Source: Chitinophagaceae bacterium
GTDB taxonomy: Bacteria > Bacteroidota > Bacteroidia > Chitinophagales > Chitinophagaceae
Direction of reading: 5' to 3'
Length of the DNA stretch: 27,418 bases
Assembly: GCA_947489175.1 (NCBI GenBank)
Contig: CANLED010000004.1
Coordinates: 1-27,418, forward strand
The notes beneath the pieces were generated by a model. That model made no database searches and had not been told where the DNA came from. It saw only the letters and a list, made by a program, of their open reading frames with translations. This document shows, one piece after another, positions 24,124 through 27,418 of the stretch. The translations under genes and the position numbers were made by a program. How positions within the stretch are numbered: position 1 is the stretch's first letter; the number at the start of each line of letters is the position of its first letter.

Positions 24124-25992
24124 TTATCGTCCCATATACACCATCAAAATCTGAACATCACTTGGATTAATTCCTGAGATACGTGATGCTTGTCCAAGCG
24201 TGCGCGGCTGAATCTTCTTAAACTTTTCTTTTGCCTCAGCACTGATTGATTGAACCTTTGAGAAATCAAATGATGCTGGTATTTCAAGGCCTTCTAATTG
24301 TGCCATTTTTGTGACCATTTCTTTCTCTTTGTCTAGATATACCGCGTATTTCATCTGAATTTCAGCTTGCTCTAATTCCAATGAGTTATACGAAGCAAAC
24401 TCCTCCTTTAACGAAGGCACACTTTGGATGATATCTTTTGCCCCTATTCCAGGCCTTAATATAATCTGACCTAATTTTTGCTTCTGTGTCAATGCCGCAG
24501 AACCAGCTGATTCAAAATATGCATTTATAGAGGATGGCTCAATGGATGTATCATTAAACTTTTTTACAATTGCATCAACATTGTCCTTCTTGACTTTAAC
24601 TGCTTGATACCTTTCTTCTGAGGCTAATCCCATTTTATAACCCAACTCCGTTAACCTTATATCAGCATTGTCTTGCCTCAACAAGGTCCTAAACTCAGCC
24701 CTAGAAGTAAACATTCGATACGGCTCCTCCGTACCTTTCGTTATTAAATCATCTATCAAAACACCGATGTACGCCTCACTCCGCTGCAAAATAAATGGCT
24801 CCTTTTCATGTGCCTTGTTATGGGCATTGATTCCCGCCATAATACCCTGGCATGCAGCTTCTTCATAACCAGTAGTACCATTGATCTGTCCTGCAAAAAA
24901 TAAACCACTAAACAACTTGGTTTCCAAAGAATAATGTAGCTGATGTGGTGGAAAATAATCATATTCAATGGCATACCCAGGCCTAAACATGCGCACATTT
25001 TCAAAACCTGGTATTTTAATCAACGATTTATATTGAACATCTTCTGGCAATGAAGTTGAAAAACCATTCAAATATATTTCAACAGTGTTGAAACCCTCTG
25101 GCTCTACAAACAATTGATGCCTATCTCTATCGGCAAACCTATTAATTTTGTCTTCAATGCTTGGACAATAACGAGGTCCAGTTCCTTCAATACGGCCAGT
25201 AAACATTGGACTTCTATCAAACCCTGTTTTTAAAGAATCGTGAACAGTTTCGTTTGTATATGCAATCCAACAACTGCGTTGCTCTGCTGGTGTAATTCTT
25301 TCAACATCTAAAAAAGAAAATCCTACAATCTCATCATCTCCTTTTTGCTCATCCATCTTACTATAATCCAAACTCCTGCCATCCAAACGAGGTGGCGTAC
25401 CTGTTTTCAATCGATCACTTTCTAAACCCAAAGACACCAACTGCTCCGTAATGCCTGTAGCCGATTTCTCTGCCATCCGGCCACCCCCAAATGTCTTCTC
25501 CCCTATGTGTATAATGCCATTCAAGAATGTACCATTGGTAAGCACTACAGATTTCGCCCTAATCTCATTTCCCATCCCAGTAATAACACCCTGACACCTT
25601 CCGTCTTTTATCAACAAACCATTAACCGTGTCTTGGTAAAAAGACAAATTAGTTGTTCCCTCCAACATCTCTCTCCATTTCTGAGAAAAAAGCATACGGT
25701 CGCTCTGGGCGCGTGGACTCCACATTGCCGGCCCCTTTGATCGATTTAACATCCTAAACTGGATCATAGATTGATCCGTAACTATACCAGAATACCCCCC
25801 AAGTGCATCAACCTCTCTAACAATTTGACCCTTAGCAATACCACCCATGGCAGGATTACAACTCATCTGTGCGATTGTTTGCAGATTCATCGTCACTAAC
25901 AATACCTTACTGCCCATATTTGCAGCAGCCGCAGCAGCCTCACAGCCAGCATGACCAGCCCCTACAACAATAACATCATAAATTGGAAACAT
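24124..25992 (-). CDS. mnmG: tRNA uridine-34 5-carboxymethylaminomethyl modification enzyme MnmG (GidA)
   Basis: MnmG works with MnmE to modify the wobble uridine of several tRNAs, using FAD and a folate. The 622 residues match the usual family length. The FAD-binding motif is GAGHAGCEAAAAAANMG at 11-27, with the conserved SCNPAMGGIAKG near 44-55 and GTFLNG, TGTPPRLDGRS and PRYCPSIEDKI motifs following. The C-terminal MnmE/tRNA-binding domain ends with PRTLGQASRISGINPSDVQI. In many bacteria this gene lies close to the replication origin and to par genes, and here it borders a parS cluster. The transcription start should lie within that cluster, though no clear -7 element was found. Confidence 0.97.
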   Translation of the reverse strand: MFPIYDVIVVGAGHAGCEAAAAAANMGSKVLLVTMNLQTIAQMSCNPAMGGIAKGQIVREVDALGGYSGIVTDQSMIQFRMLNRSKGPAMWSPRAQSDRMLFSQKWREMLEGTTNLSFYQDTVNGLLIKDGRCQGVITGMGNEIRAKSVVLTNGTFLNGIIHIGEKTFGGGRMAEKSATGITEQLVSLGLESDRLKTGTPPRLDGRSLDYSKMDEQKGDDEIVGFSFLDVERITPAEQRSCWIAYTNETVHDSLKTGFDRSPMFTGRIEGTGPRYCPSIEDKINRFADRDRHQLFVEPEGFNTVEIYLNGFSTSLPEDVQYKSLIKIPGFENVRMFRPGYAIEYDYFPPHQLHYSLETKLFSGLFFAGQINGTTGYEEAACQGIMAGINAHNKAHEKEPFILQRSEAYIGVLIDDLITKGTEEPYRMFTSRAEFRTLLRQDNADIRLTELGYKMGLASEERYQAVKVKKDNVDAIVKKFNDTSIEPSSINAYFESAGSAALTQKQKLGQIILRPGIGAKDIIQSVPSLKEEFASYNSLELEQAEIQMKYAVYLDKEKEMVTKMAQLEGLEIPASFDFSKVQSISAEAKEKFKKIQPRTLGQASRISGINPSDVQILMVYMGR

Positions 25993-26081
25993 AGCGCTAA
26001 GTTACGATGGAAATAGAATATTCAAAAGGGTTATAAGAAATGTAAAGCATTTATACAAGAGAAGAAAAAGCCAATTCGACA

Positions 26082-26097
26082 TGTTTCACGTGAAACA
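26082..26097. promoter_or_regulatory. parS site 1 (ParB/Spo0J binding)
   Basis: The 16-bp perfect palindrome TGTTTCACGTGAAACA matches the canonical bacterial chromosomal parS sequence. Flanking A and T extend the symmetry to 18 bp. ParB clamps load here for chromosome segregation. Confidence 0.95.
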
Positions 26098-26141
26098 TTC
26101 TCAAACTGAACAATGACCACAATAAAAGGGTACCAAAAATA

Positions 26142-26157
26142 TGTTTCACGTGAAACA
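26142..26157. promoter_or_regulatory. parS site 2 (ParB/Spo0J binding)
   Basis: This is an identical 16-bp palindrome TGTTTCACGTGAAACA, again extended to 18 bp by flanking A and T. It begins exactly 60 bp after site 1. Confidence 0.95.
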
Positions 26158-26289
26158 TTGCCGTGTATAATAACAAAGGTGTCAGATTAAATTATATAAA
26201 ATTAATAATAAGTGATAGGGAAATGATGCTGATTGCATTGACGCAGTAATTATACTATAGGTGAATTAATTTTTTGATAACAGGTAACA

Positions 26290-26305
26290 TGTTTCACGTG
26301 AAACA
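26290..26305. promoter_or_regulatory. parS site 3 (ParB/Spo0J binding)
   Basis: The third identical copy of TGTTTCACGTGAAACA is 148 bp after site 2 and ends 10 nt beyond the ybeY stop codon. ParB bound here could also influence transcription of mnmG or read-through from ybeY. Confidence 0.95.
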
Positions 26306-26315
26306 TTGTGAAAAA

Positions 26316-26747
26316 TCAAATCGAAAAATAATGAGCAAGCAATAAATCTTCCATTTCTTTCATTTTTAAGCTTTCTGTAGGTGTTTTGTCTTTGTATCCA
26401 AGTAAATGCAACAAACCGTGAAAGACTACTCGGTGGAGTTCTTTATTATAAAGCTGATGATGAATTCTAGCATTGTCCTTTACCCTTTCAGTACTTATGT
26501 ATAATTCACCCTGTATTGGGTCAGCAATTGAGTCACTTAAATCAAAAGTGATGATATCTGTATAATAGTCATGAGCTAAAAAACCATTATTAATGCTAAG
26601 AATGTATTCATCATCACAAAAAATTATATTTAAAGATAAGATGGGTCTATTGTAGGCAACCGCGGTTTTAATTAAAAACAGCTTAAGCTGTTTTCTGTTC
26701 TTGAGTATCGATAAGTCTGAAGTATTAAATAGATTTATTTGAGCCAT
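26316..26747 (-). CDS. ybeY: Endoribonuclease YbeY (rRNA maturation factor)
   Basis: YbeY is a metal-dependent RNase for 16S rRNA 3' maturation and ribosome quality control. From ATG 26747 (MAQINLF) the protein is 143 residues, a normal size. A TTG 33 nt upstream would add a hydrophobic stretch not expected for YbeY and is not favoured. The metal motif usually reads H-G-x-L-H-L-x-G-Y-D-H. Here HGLLHLLGYKD supplies His110 and His114, with Asp120 in place of the third His. That variant appears to be common in Bacteroidota, so it is not evidence of decay. The motif DYYTDIITFDLSD, with the conserved T-D-I/V-x-T-F/L pattern, is at 60-72. The gene lies upstream of the parS spacer and divergently from feoA. 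Confidence 0.9.
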   Translation of the reverse strand: MAQINLFNTSDLSILKNRKQLKLFLIKTAVAYNRPILSLNIIFCDDEYILSINNGFLAHDYYTDIITFDLSDSIADPIQGELYISTERVKDNARIHHQLYNKELHRVVFHGLLHLLGYKDKTPTESLKMKEMEDLLLAHYFSI

Positions 26748-26786
26748 ATATATTGATAAAAATACAAATAATCCAATCAAGGGGAT

Positions 26787-26794
26787 TAGTTTTG
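26787..26794 (+). promoter_or_regulatory. Likely -7 promoter element of the feoA-nadD unit
   Basis: TAGTTTTG matches TAnnTTTG exactly, 18 nt upstream of the feoA start. A -33 TTG at the usual distance was not found. Confidence 0.45.
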
Positions 26795-26812
26795 CATACC
26801 TAAATTAAATGT

Positions 26813-27040
26813 ATGGAGCAGAAATTATCAGAACTTGGCGTTGGACAACCAGCAGTAATCATTTCATTAGGAGATGATGAACTACTGCTAAAAATGATGG
26901 AAATGGGGTTTTTACCGGGTGAAGATATAATTATAGAACAAGTTGCTCCACATGGAGACCCAATATCGGTCATGATTGCAGGATATCAAGTAAGTTTAAG
27001 GATAAACGAAGCTGATTCTATAATTGTAAAAAGAAAATAG
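26813..27040 (+). CDS. feoA: Stand-alone FeoA-domain protein
   Basis: The 75 residues form a single SH3-like FeoA domain. Recognisable elements are L-x-E-L-G-V-G-Q, the turn MMEMGFLPGEDI near 29-40, and the terminal hydrophobic strand pattern VSLRINEADSIIV. FeoA proteins bind FeoB and assist ferrous iron uptake; FeoA-like domains also occur alone. No FeoB follows: the next gene, 16 nt downstream, is nadD. The iron transporter must therefore be encoded elsewhere, or this protein works in another context. It is divergent from ybeY, 65 nt between starts. Confidence 0.88.
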   Translation: MEQKLSELGVGQPAVIISLGDDELLLKMMEMGFLPGEDIIIEQVAPHGDPISVMIAGYQVSLRINEADSIIVKRK

Positions 27041-27056
27041 AATATACACAACGAGT

Positions 27057-27418
27057 ATGAATATTGGACTATATTTTGGATCGTTTAACCCAATACACAA
27101 TGGACATTTAGTGATAGCAAGTTATATTAAACAATATACCACATTGAATCAAGTGTGGATGGTTGTTACACCACAAAACCCATTAAAGAAAAACAATACA
27201 TTGCTTAATGAATATCAAAGACTAGAATTAGTTCGGTTGTCAATAGAAGGTGAAAACAACATAAAAGTAACTGATATAGAATTTAACCTGCCTAAACCAT
27301 CATATACAATAAACACCCTAACATATTTAAAAGAGAAATACCCACAACATACATTTAGCCTCATAATGGGAAGTGATAGCTTAAGAAACATTGACAAATG
27401 GAAAAATGGCAGTTTCAT
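27057..27418 (+). CDS. nadD: Nicotinate-nucleotide adenylyltransferase NadD (3' end cut off by window edge)
   Basis: The frame from ATG 27057 stays open to the window edge, giving the first 120 residues of a family near 190. The nucleotidyltransferase signature GSFNPIHNGH is at 8-17, with His14 and His17 for ATP binding. It is followed by VVTPQNPLKK, a substrate-binding loop of NadD, and IMGSDSLRNIDKWKN, with the conserved G-x-D-x-L-x2-I/L-x2-W pattern. The enzyme joins nicotinate mononucleotide and ATP to form deamido-NAD. It is 16 nt after feoA and probably co-transcribed. Confidence 0.93.
   Translation, partial: MNIGLYFGSFNPIHNGHLVIASYIKQYTTLNQVWMVVTPQNPLKKNNTLLNEYQRLELVRLSIEGENNIKVTDIEFNLPKPSYTINTLTYLKEKYPQHTFSLIMGSDSLRNIDKWKNGSF

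Larger units (their letters stand above)
25993..26315. other. Spacer between ybeY and mnmG holding a parS cluster
   Basis: This 323-nt non-coding stretch contains three identical parS sites (listed separately) and an AT-only run around 26188-26212. I searched it for DnaA boxes (TTATNCACA and complement) and found none; the best is TTATACAAG at 26051. It therefore does not look like oriC itself. The two left sites are 60 bp apart and the third is 148 bp further on. Confidence 0.75.

Noticed and set aside
25993..26315. Replication origin (oriC) in the parS spacer
   Set aside because: No DnaA boxes close to TTATNCACA on either strand and no dnaA gene nearby. parS sites are commonly near, but not at, the origin.
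26748..26780. TTG start adding eleven hydrophobic residues to YbeY
   Set aside because: YbeY is cytoplasmic, and the family start aligns with MAQINLF at 26747.
1..27418. CRISPR arrays, transposases, prophage genes or insertion sequences
   Set aside because: No regularly spaced repeats, transposase motifs or phage proteins were recognised. The gene content is ordinary chromosomal metabolism and housekeeping.

Overview
The window looks like chromosomal DNA of a Bacteroidota bacterium, probably a Chitinophagales/Sphingobacteriales-like environmental lineage. The DNA is AT-rich and most genes lack a clear Shine-Dalgarno sequence. Several genes are preceded by the Bacteroidota-type -7 element TAnnTTTG. 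The protein families (DUF1684, CtlX plus long arginine deiminase, a 7TM-type NarL-like histidine kinase, YbeY with an altered metal motif) fit that phylum. The taxonomic call is inference; no rRNA gene is present.

Layout. Positions 1-6359 (all minus strand) hold the 5' part of icmF (fused acyl-CoA mutase, cut by the window edge), a secreted DUF1684 protein with its own promoter, and an arginine deiminase/CtlX pair. Positions 6360-6670 are a non-coding spacer with an unusual GC-rich, structured patch. Positions 6671-9060 (plus) encode a membrane histidine kinase and its LuxR-type response regulator. recQ follows on the minus strand (9128-11389). Positions 11647-15258 (plus) form a tight four-gene operon: kdsD, a GDP-mannose pyrophosphorylase, a RidA-family protein without the catalytic arginine, and a methionine-type aminotransferase. 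A secreted sulfatase (15298-16794) faces the next operon across a long hairpin.

The most distinctive part is a seven-gene minus-strand sulfur operon (23357 down to 16869). In order of transcription it encodes a TSUP/TauE-type exporter, a persulfide dioxygenase-rhodanese of CstB-like architecture, two half-size YeeE/YedE transporters, a TsdA-like dihaem cytochrome lipoprotein, SoxB with a Tat signal, and a secreted DsrE-like protein. SoxB appears without SoxXA, SoxYZ or SoxCD. A Crp/Fnr-family gene lies directly upstream. Between it and the operon is a Crp/Fnr-type palindrome (TTGTGA-N6-TCACCA) about 42 bp upstream of a predicted transcription start. Together these suggest a self-contained, regulated thiosulfate/persulfide handling module distinct from the classical Sox system.

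The right end contains mnmG, a spacer with three identical perfect parS sites (TGTTTCACGTGAAACA), ybeY, a lone feoA and the 5' part of nadD. The parS cluster implies an origin-proximal chromosomal location and a nearby centromere-like ParB loading zone, although no DnaA boxes were seen in the spacer.
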